NCBI GenBank assembly: GCA_029260735.1 | Contig: JAJDCR010000054.1 | Coordinates: 1-42,250, forward strand | Length of the DNA: 42,250 bases | Reading direction: 5' to 3' | Source: Planctomycetota bacterium | GTDB taxonomy: Bacteria; Planctomycetota; Uabimicrobiia; Uabimicrobiales; Uabimicrobiaceae | Part shown: positions 8,687 through 16,878 of the stretch, piece after piece | Numbering within the stretch: position 1 is the first letter of the stretch | Layout: each line of letters begins with the position of its first letter | Translations under genes and position numbers: made by a program | Notes under the pieces: generated by a model | Database searches by the model: none | The model's input: only the letters and a program-made list of their open reading frames with translations | What the model was told of the DNA's origin: nothing

Positions 8687-8974
8687 ATGAAAAAAAAATC
8701 CATAGACAAGTTAATATTGCGCTTGACCTGTTTAGCTTTTGTAATTTTATTTATTTACCCCATTGAAAATATCTCAGCTAGGGGAGGCTTTGAGCTTATT
8801 TGTTGCCTAGCTGTGTTTGTTATCTTTGGACTACGATTTTTCACTATTATAAATAGACAAGATTATGATATCAAGGCCGAGAAAATTTACCTCTGCCTAA
8901 CTTCTTTGCTTCTATTCCTTGCTCTTTGGACTCTTTTTGAGCTCGCTTGGGTTATTTTTCTTTGGGGATCTTAG
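8687..8974 (+). CDS. Small three-helix membrane protein, unknown
   Basis: 95 residues with three hydrophobic segments, roughly residues 10-27 (LILRLTCLAFVILFIYPI), 36-53 (ELICCLAVFVIFGLRFF) and 68-92 (YLCLTSLLLFLALWTLFELA). Charged residues KKKSIDK sit at the N-terminus. I recognise no family. It begins 99 bases after the Rpn-like gene and has only a weak upstream ribosome site (GTAGGG about 12 bases away). It may be a real orphan membrane protein; no function can be given. Confidence 0.5.
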   Translation: MKKKSIDKLILRLTCLAFVILFIYPIENISARGGFELICCLAVFVIFGLRFFTIINRQDYDIKAEKIYLCLTSLLLFLALWTLFELAWVIFLWGS

Positions 8975-9098
8975 CACCATTTCTTGCAATTCACCAGTAT
9001 ACCCCCTACAGAATATCTTGGAAAATCTTTGAGTTCAACAAAGCACGTTTTCATATTAGAAGGAAGCTTACGCTTAACCTTCGCTTTTCTTGCTGATG

Positions 9099-9145
9099 AT
9101 CATTGTAAAGAGATTGAGTTAACATAGAAACCTCTTTACAATGAT
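9099..9145. repeat. 14-bp perfect inverted repeat (hairpin)
   Basis: ATCATTGTAAAGAG (9099-9112) and CTCTTTACAATGAT (9132-9145) are perfectly complementary with a 19-base loop. There is no clean T-tract on either side. It lies between two small genes and could stop transcription from either direction or bind a regulator. Confidence 0.55.
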
Positions 9146-9189
9146 TCTAAACTTCCTTGAGTCCATCGTGGACTTCTTACATTTGTTAT

Positions 9190-9330
9190 TTAACCAGGTG
9201 TAGCAGTACAACCAACAACATGACCACAGTCTTTACAGAAAAGAATATAAATGCAATCGTTAGTTTCTCCCTGCATAAACTCATAACCAAATTCATTTTT
9301 TTCACACTTAGGACATTTAGGCTTAGACAT
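9190..9330 (-). CDS. 46-residue zinc-ribbon protein
   Basis: A short minus-strand frame from ATG 9330 to TAA 9190 encodes MSKPKCPKCEKNEFGYEFMQ, then GETNDCIYILFCKDCGHVVG and CTATPG. Two cysteine pairs, CPKC near the N-terminus and CKDC near residues 32-35, form a classic zinc ribbon of about 40 residues. A GAGAG stretch lies a few bases upstream of the ATG. It is too short for a usual ORF cutoff, but the paired CxxC knuckles make it convincing. Similar stand-alone zinc ribbons are common small proteins of unknown function; no partner is evident. Longer frames overlapping it on both strands lack any such pattern. Confidence 0.72.
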   Translation of the reverse strand: MSKPKCPKCEKNEFGYEFMQGETNDCIYILFCKDCGHVVGCTATPG

Positions 9331-9455
9331 ATTTTTCTCTCAAAAAAAGTATATAGTAGATTTTTTACACTGTTAGACAACACCAATATTAATCGGTTAT
9401 AATATCTATTTTATAATTTGGGGCCAAGTATCAATTATGGTTTCTTTCTTGGATA

Positions 9456-9476
9456 ATTTGGTACCTGATACCAAAT
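9456..9476. terminator. Hairpin at the end of the giant gene
   Basis: ATTTGGTA (9456-9463) and TACCAAAT (9469-9476) form a perfect 8-bp stem with a 5-base loop, immediately after the minus-strand stop of the 1603-residue gene. It lacks a good U-tract, so termination is only plausible. Confidence 0.35.
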
Positions 9477-12400
9477 CATATTTTATAGAAACTAGACAAA
9501 ACAGAATCTCTCTCCTCGTGGGGAAAGATACCACCCAAGAAAACACGCCAGAGTGGTTTTTCATGGGGAAACTCTTTGCAGCGATAGTGAGCTATATTCA
9601 ACATCGAAGATGCTCCTAAATTTCGACAAGCTTCTAAAAATTCCAAAGGGAGTGAATATAAAGGAGGTTTCTCTTTTTTGTACCAACCATCCCAGATAAT
9701 CATTTCATAAACTCGTGTTTCCATCATCCAGAATTTATCAACAATAAAGGCTAATTCTTGGGATGATATATATTTCATTAGAAAAAACTCTAAGGATTCT
9801 TGCATTACTCTATCTTCAGAAAACATGGGACGAAGAAAATCTACTCCTATTCTGCTTTGCATAATCCATTGAGTAATAGGAAAAGGGGATGGAAGTGTTT
9901 TTTCGAAAAACTTTAGGTAAATATCGGAGTCTTTCTTTGAAAGATGCGGTAAAAACACATCAAATAAAACTAAGGAGAGAAAATCATTATCTTGGTTTTG
10001 AACAAGATAGTCTACCTTCTCTTCTACAATCTCTTTTTTCCCTCCTTCGATCAAACGAGCAATCGTAATTTCCAAAGGATTCATTAAATCATAAGGGTTA
10101 GTTAGATCCAATTCTTCATGCGATTTATCTTCGTAGCTATCAAATATTTCAGGAAAGCTCTTCATCATAAAATAAAAGTTTTCTTGATGGACTTGTAGTT
10201 TTTCGCTTGGAAAAATATATACTAAGACATTCCAGAAACTGATATTTTCCAAAATAGCCAAAGAAGATTCCTTCATTTTTTCCATCTGGCGTTCGCCCCA
10301 ACTTATATATTCCAAGTAGGCATCCTTATTGATGCACTCTCTGGTGTAGTGAAGCAAGTATAACCACAAAGTTGCAAAAGAGTTATCAGGAGCCCAATCC
10401 AACCAAGAGTTTCTTTCGATTAAAACTTTTTCTATCTCGGAAACACACTCTCTTAGTTGGTCTTCGTAACGAGGAAAATTGTACAAAAACTGACTATCAA
10501 TGTTTTCTCTTAGGATCGGGTGTAGTTTTCTATGATATTGTTGAAAATCTTTTCCTAAAAAGGAAGTTAGCCAAGGCGACAAAAAGCGAGTGACACCAAT
10601 TAGCGTTCCTTTTTTTAGTATCTCTTCCAAACAGTCCACTTGTTTTTTCTTTGAAAGAGACAGAAAAAATTTATTAAGCTCCTCAAAAAAAATCTCCTTA
10701 GTCATCTCATCAGCATAGGACATTTGGTCTATAAAGAAATCCCAAGTAGTATTTGAATGTTCGTCAACACATTCAAAAAGCCACTGAATCCAATTTTCTT
10801 CCACTTCATTCTCTTGAAAGATAGAGGGAATTAGACGTAAATAACTCCCTTGAATTATATTTAAGTACCAAAAAAAAACTTCCTTATCTCGGGCAAGTAA
10901 AAACAATCGAGTGAATAAATCACAAGAATCGTTTACGGGCTTCGTTTCTAATAAAGAACATTTGTGTTTTTCATACTCCTTAGGAAAATCTTTTTTTAAA
11001 AGCAAAGCTAACTCTTTAAAGAAAAAACCATTACTCCGAGAAAAACCAAAAAAATAAACTTTCTCATTGCTTTCCAAATCTTTTATTAGCCACCTATAGA
11101 AATTTTGTCGTTGTTTAGCAGACACAGAAGATAAATTAAGAAAATTTCTTAGCTCATCCCATGTGTCAACATATCGAGGAGCCTTAATTCCCTCGACTAG
11201 TTTTTGAACTATTCTAAAACGTTGAGAGAAAGAAAATGCGATAGTTTCTTTTGTCAGGACTTTAATTCCCCAGAAAATCAAAACTCTTCGAATAAATCTA
11301 TTTGTAGCCTCCTTGTTTTCAAGCTGGGTTTCGTGTTGTAAAGATATTTGCCATCGACGATCAAACCAACGAATAAAATTCTCTTTAACGTACTTTTTTC
11401 CCCTTTCCTTTTTTGTATCAAAGCACTGCTCAAGAAAAGAAAGCAAAATCTGAACATACCCTTCAATGAGACATAAATATTTTTCTGTTTCCTTCCCCTT
11501 CTCTTTACCAATCATTTTGGCATAGTAAGGGAGCAAATAATATCCGATTTCTAAGTGAACCGGTTCATAGCGTTCATATTTCCAAGGATGAAGGGAGCTT
11601 TTATAGTAAACTCTCTCGGGAGGATCGAGTAAGATTTTAGATAAAACTTGGTAGTACACTTTATGGTCAATATATTGGCTTAGTACTTCGAGAAAACAAT
11701 ATACTTGATTCAGATTTTCTTGGAATCTAATATTGACAAGGCTTACTTGATAAAACTCCCAGGTAATATTATCTATGCCTTTTTTTCCGTTATAACTATC
11801 AACTTTATTTAGATACTTAGCCTCCAAAAATGTAGGACTATGCTTTTGAATTATTTTAAAAACTTTCTCAAGAACACTCTTCTTTTCCGCCCTACTATTC
11901 AGAAATTCCTCGAAAAAGATTTCTCGACTAAGTTTAGGTAGCTTAAGATACCAGTCTTCTAGTTCTGGTTCTTCTAAATAGTCAGGAGTTAGCATAGATG
12001 GCAAAGAGCTGGCTTTCCATCCACTCTGTCCCTTCCCAATATATTTTTTTCGCTTTTCTTTGTACTGATTAAGTAAAAAACTTTGGTCATGTTCTCCACT
12101 CAATAAATCTAAAGCTAATTGGTTTCCGTTTTCCGCTAACCACTCTGTCGGTTCCCATTCGAGTACTGTAGGAACAATCTCTTTCTTTAGCATAAATTCG
12201 GTTCTTTGAAACCAATCTGCGTTTTCTCTTTGCTGAATATCTTCACATAAAGGTTCAGATGTCTCGATATAGGGAAGTTGGTCTTTATATTTTTGAGAAA
12301 CGAGGCGTACTTTGGAAGTATATTTGTGGGCAAATACTTCTGCAATGGTTCTAGGATGGACAAAATCTTTGGAAAAATTTAACTTCTCATTTTTTTTCGA

Positions 12401-14287
12401 TACCGTAGGGGAAATCACAAAGGGAAGATTCATTCTAAAAGAAGAACTTCTAAGACCTCCAGGAAAACTTTCTTTTGCTGAATTGTCGAAGTAGTCTGGT
12501 CTAATAATCGGTTGCTTTACTTTATCCCACCATCGAAAAATATACTCCCATGCTTCTAGCAAATCTTGTTTCTCAACGACATCACTAACCCCAGCTATGG
12601 TGAGAGTATACGTGTGTTTTTCAAGTGGAGGCAAGGGAAGAATATCCTTGTGAAAAGGAAATTTAGTAATCAACTTGGGAGAGCTTTGAATAAAGTATTG
12701 GAGAGCCAGATGACTATCGAGTATAGCATCATAATTGTGGTATATTAAAGCAGGAAAAAGCTCTTTTAAAGACTGAAAATGAGCTGTTTTTAGCGTATGA
12801 GAAAACCACACTCTTAAAACCTTATTACACTCTTCTCCTGAAGGATAATTTTCTTGGTGCCATATAGGAAAATCTAAGATAGCTTGAGTAAGTTTCTCTA
12901 TAGGCATATACTTCCAAAGAAAAAGACTTTCTCTTAGTTTCTCAATACTACATTCCGAACTATCTAGCTGTTTCCATAAATCCCGAACGGTTGGAGAGGT
13001 TAAAGAGTACTCGTGACTTTCTAAAATTTCTTTCCAGAGCTCTTCAAAGATTTTTTTTGTAGGATACACGAGAATAGAGTTTGAATACCGACGAGAGTTC
13101 TCATGATTTATCTCTAAACTTTTCTTTATCCAAAGAGCTGCAAATAAAGATAACACTGGTTTTATTCGTTCCTTTTTCTCTAGGAGACTTTGAGGAAGTA
13201 GCTGAGATATTTTTAGGCAAAGAAGGTCTGAGAACAACGATTTCCAACTGTAGTTAGAAATGTTCGATTCTTCATCACTATCCAATAAAATTCGGATAAT
13301 ATAGCAATACACTCCTAATCGATTGCACCAAGCAGGGAGCATTTCTTCTTCCCTCCTAGCAGTATATTTTTCTATCAGCTTTTTTATTTGATCTAATTTG
13401 TTTCTTTCTTTTGATTTAACAAGATGTTTCTTTAAGTTTTCCAAAACGCTTTGTGCTGTTTTTTTGTTTATGACAACTTCCATCTGCCAAAAATTTACTT
13501 CTTTTTTAAGTTGGAGCCATGTATCAATCAATCTAAAACTCCAACTTTTGGTTTCTGACTTCAAACCTAGCTCGTCACAAACCTGTTCCAGGTTTTCTTT
13601 TTGATCTATCATAATCAGAAGAGAGATTTTCCGTGAAAAATTATTACTCTCCTTTTTAAGTTTATTGACTACAGGAGTTCTCAACTCCGCTTGGTCACTA
13701 TCCAGCATCCAAACTGTTTTTTGCTCTGTATTCACATTATCAAGAGCACTTAGCTCACTGATATAAACATATTCTACTTCGTCGTCACGATAAGAGCTTC
13801 TTAAGTGTTCCAAAAATCTAGTTTTTCCTATGGTGGACTGAATTAGGTTAATTTTTTTATCTTCTTTTAGTTCATAAAGTATCTCACTGAGATGCTTGGG
13901 CGTATGAGAATTTAATTTTTGAAAAACTGGTTCAATCCAACCGTCTTCGATATCTTTTAACTCAATATCAAAGTATGGGTATAGCTGAGATTCGGCAGCA
14001 GGAGCTTGGGCATTTTCATAAATTTTCCTTTTCCACTCCTCTAAATCATGAAACGAAATTTCTAAGGTATCTAGGAAAGCTTCTAAATGTTTAGGTTTTT
14101 CAAGAAAATAACGAATTCGGGCTAAGCTCTCTCCTTTTTTGAAATTCGCCAAAGCAGACTGAACGCTACCTCTCGGTAAACCAAGTTTTTTTGATAGGCT
14201 AAGAGCAAAACCTTTTTTAGAAAGTTTTTTATCCCAAAAACTTTTCCAACTTTCTCTCCACAGAGGATCGTTGACATAATATTCCAT
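9476..14287 (-). CDS. Giant 1603-residue protein: HTH-like head, degenerate P-loop, long helical body
   Basis: I do not recognise a family. Residues ~20-90 contain a helix-turn-helix-like stretch (FALSLSKKLGLPRGSVQSAL). At 149-157 there is a P-loop-like IQSTIGKTRF; the first glycine of GxxxxGKT is replaced. At ~191-197 a Walker-B-like TVWMLDSDQ follows. The spacing suggests a degenerate STAND/AAA-type NTPase module, followed by ~1300 residues that are Trp/Leu/Phe-rich and mainly helical, as in repeat-scaffold or sensor proteins. The start ATG 14287 has GAGG upstream with 8-base spacing. It is the last gene of the set radical SAM, guanylate-kinase-like, giant protein, but a terminator-like hairpin precedes it. 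Large head-NTPase-repeat proteins are frequent among anti-phage sensors; that role here is inference only. Confidence 0.8.
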   Translation of the reverse strand: MEYYVNDPLWRESWKSFWDKKLSKKGFALSLSKKLGLPRGSVQSALANFKKGESLARIRYFLEKPKHLEAFLDTLEISFHDLEEWKRKIYENAQAPAAESQLYPYFDIELKDIEDGWIEPVFQKLNSHTPKHLSEILYELKEDKKINLIQSTIGKTRFLEHLRSSYRDDEVEYVYISELSALDNVNTEQKTVWMLDSDQAELRTPVVNKLKKESNNFSRKISLLIMIDQKENLEQVCDELGLKSETKSWSFRLIDTWLQLKKEVNFWQMEVVINKKTAQSVLENLKKHLVKSKERNKLDQIKKLIEKYTARREEEMLPAWCNRLGVYCYIIRILLDSDEESNISNYSWKSLFSDLLCLKISQLLPQSLLEKKERIKPVLSLFAALWIKKSLEINHENSRRYSNSILVYPTKKIFEELWKEILESHEYSLTSPTVRDLWKQLDSSECSIEKLRESLFLWKYMPIEKLTQAILDFPIWHQENYPSGEECNKVLRVWFSHTLKTAHFQSLKELFPALIYHNYDAILDSHLALQYFIQSSPKLITKFPFHKDILPLPPLEKHTYTLTIAGVSDVVEKQDLLEAWEYIFRWWDKVKQPIIRPDYFDNSAKESFPGGLRSSSFRMNLPFVISPTVSKKNEKLNFSKDFVHPRTIAEVFAHKYTSKVRLVSQKYKDQLPYIETSEPLCEDIQQRENADWFQRTEFMLKKEIVPTVLEWEPTEWLAENGNQLALDLLSGEHDQSFLLNQYKEKRKKYIGKGQSGWKASSLPSMLTPDYLEEPELEDWYLKLPKLSREIFFEEFLNSRAEKKSVLEKVFKIIQKHSPTFLEAKYLNKVDSYNGKKGIDNITWEFYQVSLVNIRFQENLNQVYCFLEVLSQYIDHKVYYQVLSKILLDPPERVYYKSSLHPWKYERYEPVHLEIGYYLLPYYAKMIGKEKGKETEKYLCLIEGYVQILLSFLEQCFDTKKERGKKYVKENFIRWFDRRWQISLQHETQLENKEATNRFIRRVLIFWGIKVLTKETIAFSFSQRFRIVQKLVEGIKAPRYVDTWDELRNFLNLSSVSAKQRQNFYRWLIKDLESNEKVYFFGFSRSNGFFFKELALLLKKDFPKEYEKHKCSLLETKPVNDSCDLFTRLFLLARDKEVFFWYLNIIQGSYLRLIPSIFQENEVEENWIQWLFECVDEHSNTTWDFFIDQMSYADEMTKEIFFEELNKFFLSLSKKKQVDCLEEILKKGTLIGVTRFLSPWLTSFLGKDFQQYHRKLHPILRENIDSQFLYNFPRYEDQLRECVSEIEKVLIERNSWLDWAPDNSFATLWLYLLHYTRECINKDAYLEYISWGERQMEKMKESSLAILENISFWNVLVYIFPSEKLQVHQENFYFMMKSFPEIFDSYEDKSHEELDLTNPYDLMNPLEITIARLIEGGKKEIVEEKVDYLVQNQDNDFLSLVLFDVFLPHLSKKDSDIYLKFFEKTLPSPFPITQWIMQSRIGVDFLRPMFSEDRVMQESLEFFLMKYISSQELAFIVDKFWMMETRVYEMIIWDGWYKKEKPPLYSLPLEFLEACRNLGASSMLNIAHYRCKEFPHEKPLWRVFLGGIFPHEERDSVLSSFYKI

Positions 14288-14301
14288 TTAATTTACCTCA
14301 T

Positions 14302-14324
14302 AAAAAGGGAGCGAAAACGCCCCT
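14302..14324 (-). terminator. Intrinsic terminator/attenuator-like hairpin inside the operon
   Basis: Read on the minus strand, AGGGGCG-TTTT-CGCTCCCT forms a GC-rich stem with one bulged T and is followed by TTTTT. It lies in the 41-base gap between the guanylate-kinase-like gene and the giant gene. It could reduce read-through so that less of the giant protein is made. Confidence 0.5.
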
Positions 14325-14328
14325 ATGC

Positions 14329-14883
14329 TTATTCGTAAAGTAACTCTAAAACTTTTTGAATTTCTACTTCCAATTGCGATTGTCCGATGACTAAGTCAGC
14401 TATACTTTTGGTCGAACGCTCTTTCTCCCAAAGAGTAGCTCTCTTTTCCATTTCGAAAAAATTGTCTCCTCGTTTCTTTATCCTGGCTCTTAACTCCTTA
14501 TCAGGAGCGTCAACTAAAACAACTATCACTTGAAATCTGTCTTGCAAAATCTTACTGAGCTTAAAAATACCCTCGGAGCTAGTTATAGCAACCCAGGCAA
14601 GAGCACCCTTTGCAAGAACTGGAAAAGGCATTCCGTAATACGTTCCATCTTTGTGTTGTATAAATTCAATAAATTTTTTTTCTTTCAAAAGTTGAGTGAA
14701 ACATTCTTGGGAAACAAACCAATAGTCTTCTCCATTTTGTTCGGATTTTCTTTTTTGTCGGGTAGTGTAAGACAAGAGTGGTTGAAACCCCTTGTGTTCT
14801 TGACATAGCTTCTTTACCAGGGTTGTTTTTCCTGCTCCTGAGGGACCTGTAAACAAAATGATCTTTGGTTTCACACTAAACAC
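14329..14883 (-). CDS. Guanylate-kinase-like nucleotide kinase
   Basis: 184 residues with the guanylate kinase layout. It has a P-loop TGPSGAGKTTLVKKL (~12-22), a nucleotide-binding segment SYTTRQKRKSEQNGEDYWFV (family pattern TTRxxRxxExxGxDYxF), then YYGMP and a C-terminal lid region (RARIKKRGD). Guanylate kinase converts GMP to GDP with ATP. It is slightly shorter than the usual ~200 residues. It overlaps the upstream radical SAM gene by 13 bases, so the two are almost certainly co-translated. That context argues for a dedicated kinase serving the product of the radical SAM enzyme or the giant protein, rather than the housekeeping gmk. The latter cannot be excluded, since no other copy can be checked in this window. 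Confidence 0.82.
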   Translation of the reverse strand: MFSVKPKIILFTGPSGAGKTTLVKKLCQEHKGFQPLLSYTTRQKRKSEQNGEDYWFVSQECFTQLLKEKKFIEFIQHKDGTYYGMPFPVLAKGALAWVAITSSEGIFKLSKILQDRFQVIVVLVDAPDKELRARIKKRGDNFFEMEKRATLWEKERSTKSIADLVIGQSQLEVEIQKVLELLYE

Positions 14884-16316
14884 TCCTTCTCTAAAAAGAG
14901 CTTAGTCCAAGTAGGTCTGTTGTAGGCAATTTCTACGGCAAAAGGCCATGACATTTCTGGAGTAATTCCGTATTCTTCTGGATTTTTGGCAAAGTCTGCC
15001 CCACGTTCTAATTCGAGAATATTTTCCTCTAAATGAAAATGAAGATCAGGGTAAAGGAGCGGAAGATCGTTTTTTAGAAAATAACGATCTTTTTCTGCCT
15101 GACCTTCGGTTTGACCTGGCAATCCCCAAATGACATTCAAAACTAAGACTAACTCATTTCTTTGGGCTTCTTTGCAGACAAGATGGAGTTGTTTTTTAGA
15201 CTGGGGTTTCAATATTTTTTTTCCTAACCCTTGATCGATAGTCTCAAGTCCAATTTCTAGAGTATGCAAACCACCTTTAACAGCCTTTTCTATGATTCCA
15301 GGAATTGCAGCATCGGGAAGCCTTGTACACGCCGTCCAAGGAATTCTACATTGTATAAAGTTTGCCATCTCCAATAGTCTTTTTTTCTCTACGTAACTAT
15401 CTTTGATAACTAAAACACCATCTATTTCGCAAGCTAGTTCTAGCATCTGCCCAAGTATTAGATCAACAGATTTAACCTCATACTTGGGTTCCACTATTGG
15501 GTAGGTACAAAATTTACATTTCCCCCACTTACAACCAACTGAAGTTTGTACAGGAACCATAGGACGAGAGGTAGAGAAGAATTCACGATATACTCTTGTC
15601 TCTCTTACTGTAAATCCAGAAGAAGCTGGATTCCAGTTCCAATCCCCTTTTGCAACCCTACCCCATACGATATCTTCTCCCAAAGCTATTTTACGGGCAA
15701 AACAGGCAAAAGATTCCTCAGCATGCCCAATCATAATTAAATCAACTAAACTCAACCAAGTACTCTGCTGCTCTGCTCCTACTTGCTCGTCAAAAAAATC
15801 CAATATTCCCATGTATGCCCCTCCTAGGAGTATTTTTGTTTGAGGCCACTTCTGGCGAATTTTTTGAGCTGCAAAAATTACCCAAATAACTTGCCGGGCT
15901 ACCATCACTGAAAAGGCAACCGCTCTAGGTGGATAATTTTGAGAGAGTAACATCTCTAGTTCGGGAAAAGAGACACTTTTGTCAAAGTTTTCAACTTCAT
16001 CTAAATTTATCTGAGCACGTTTCAGCCGCTCAATTGGAATTTGCTCATTAAGAAAACCAAGTTCCGAAAAAAAATCAGACTCAGCCTCTTCTAGAAGAAA
16101 ATCGTCTCTAGCATGATCTCCCATTGGAGTAGATAAAAGTTTAGATGACCGAGAGCTAGTTCGACATAGCCTTTTAAGAGCTTCAAAGTTCAGATCTAAA
16201 TACCGAACAGGAAGGTTTTCTTCTTGGCATTTTTGCATAAGCAAACAAGGTCCAAGCGGAGGACCAGCGTTGTACTTTAAGAAAGGTGGGTGAATAAGTA
16301 GAGTATAGTTCTCCAT
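14871..16316 (-). CDS. B12-binding-type radical SAM protein
   Basis: 481 residues. The N-terminal ~200 residues begin with LLIHPPFLKYNAGPPLGPCL and contain ILLGGAYMG, the fold pattern of cobalamin-binding domains attached to radical SAM enzymes, though I do not see the DxHxxG cobalt-ligand motif. The radical SAM domain starts with GCKWGKCKFCTYP, a Cx4Cx2C cluster motif of the WGxCxFC type. It continues with the LEIGLETIDQG and VIWGLPGQTEGQ segments typical of these enzymes. It would bind a 4Fe-4S cluster and cleave S-adenosylmethionine; the substrate is unknown. ATG 16316 has AGGAGA upstream. It is the first gene of the operon and overlaps the guanylate-kinase-like gene. Confidence 0.85.
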   Translation of the reverse strand: MENYTLLIHPPFLKYNAGPPLGPCLLMQKCQEENLPVRYLDLNFEALKRLCRTSSRSSKLLSTPMGDHARDDFLLEEAESDFFSELGFLNEQIPIERLKRAQINLDEVENFDKSVSFPELEMLLSQNYPPRAVAFSVMVARQVIWVIFAAQKIRQKWPQTKILLGGAYMGILDFFDEQVGAEQQSTWLSLVDLIMIGHAEESFACFARKIALGEDIVWGRVAKGDWNWNPASSGFTVRETRVYREFFSTSRPMVPVQTSVGCKWGKCKFCTYPIVEPKYEVKSVDLILGQMLELACEIDGVLVIKDSYVEKKRLLEMANFIQCRIPWTACTRLPDAAIPGIIEKAVKGGLHTLEIGLETIDQGLGKKILKPQSKKQLHLVCKEAQRNELVLVLNVIWGLPGQTEGQAEKDRYFLKNDLPLLYPDLHFHLEENILELERGADFAKNPEEYGITPEMSWPFAVEIAYNRPTWTKLFLEKECLV

Positions 16317-16878
16317 TTTTATCTCCTAAAACGAAGTAAAGTAAAACATTCTTTTACTAATTTAAACTCTACTGGAAGAACAAACCAAAATCAACCACAA
16401 AAAAGAAATACAAAAAAGAAACATTTCCCAGACATATTTCTTTTTATAAAATAAAACCAAAACACATCTTTTTAAAGTAATTTATCACTCTAAATGAGCC
16501 GAAGAGAAGCTTTGTTTTGTGGGAGGTGAGATCACATTGTAGGAGGTCTCTAAACTTGCACATTCGGCTTAGTTATTGTCAAAGGGGTACGAATACCCAA
16601 TGAGCGATTATGGGAATTTTCTATCAGGGAAGGATTTTATCTCACGACATAGCCTAGAAAGTTTTCCTGAAGGTCGTTGGCTGTTGGGAGTGGTTGATAG
16701 GATTGAATGTTAATTATGGTACCATTCTCTTGCGAGGAAACAACTGGAAGAGCAAGTGCTGCGAGTTGTTTCGGCAAGAGTGATGCTAAATTTAGCTGCT
16801 AAAGTTTAGAGTGAAAAAAATGTTGTTAATCTATAAAAATGACCGCTTATATTTTCAGAAACTAAGGATATAGTGGGC
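16317..16878. other. 562-base intergenic region
   Basis: It separates the radical SAM operon from the restriction remnant. Its right part (16573-16809) has the possible broken frame. Its left part, adjacent to the radical SAM start, is very A/T-rich and must hold that operon's promoter, though I cannot place -10/-35 boxes with confidence. A 9-bp inverted pair (TGAGCCGAA near 16495, TTCGGCTTA near 16563) is also present. Confidence 0.4.
16573..16809 (+). pseudogene. Possible broken reading frame, unknown family
   Basis: A plus-strand frame reads MSDYGNFLSGKDFISRHSLE, then SFPEGRWLLGVVDRIEC (ATG 16600), hits TAA at 16711, and continues in the same frame with LWYHSLARKQLEEQVLRVVS up to a stop at 16807. 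One in-frame stop inside an otherwise protein-like frame suggests a decayed gene. I recognise no family, so it may be chance. Confidence 0.25.

Noticed and set aside
8278..8709. 143-codon minus-strand frame opposite Rpn-like copy 2
   Set aside because: It is the antisense of the GKLE repeat (LPSNLPSSLPS), an artefact of the repetitive coding tract.
9157..9402. Longer frames on both strands over the zinc-ribbon gene
   Set aside because: Neither has a ribosome site or motif; the 46-residue CxxC frame is the convincing one.
14871..16316. Radical SAM gene as a viperin homologue because a nucleotide kinase is adjacent
   Set aside because: It has Cx4Cx2C instead of Cx3Cx2C, is much longer than viperins and has an N-terminal B12-type domain.
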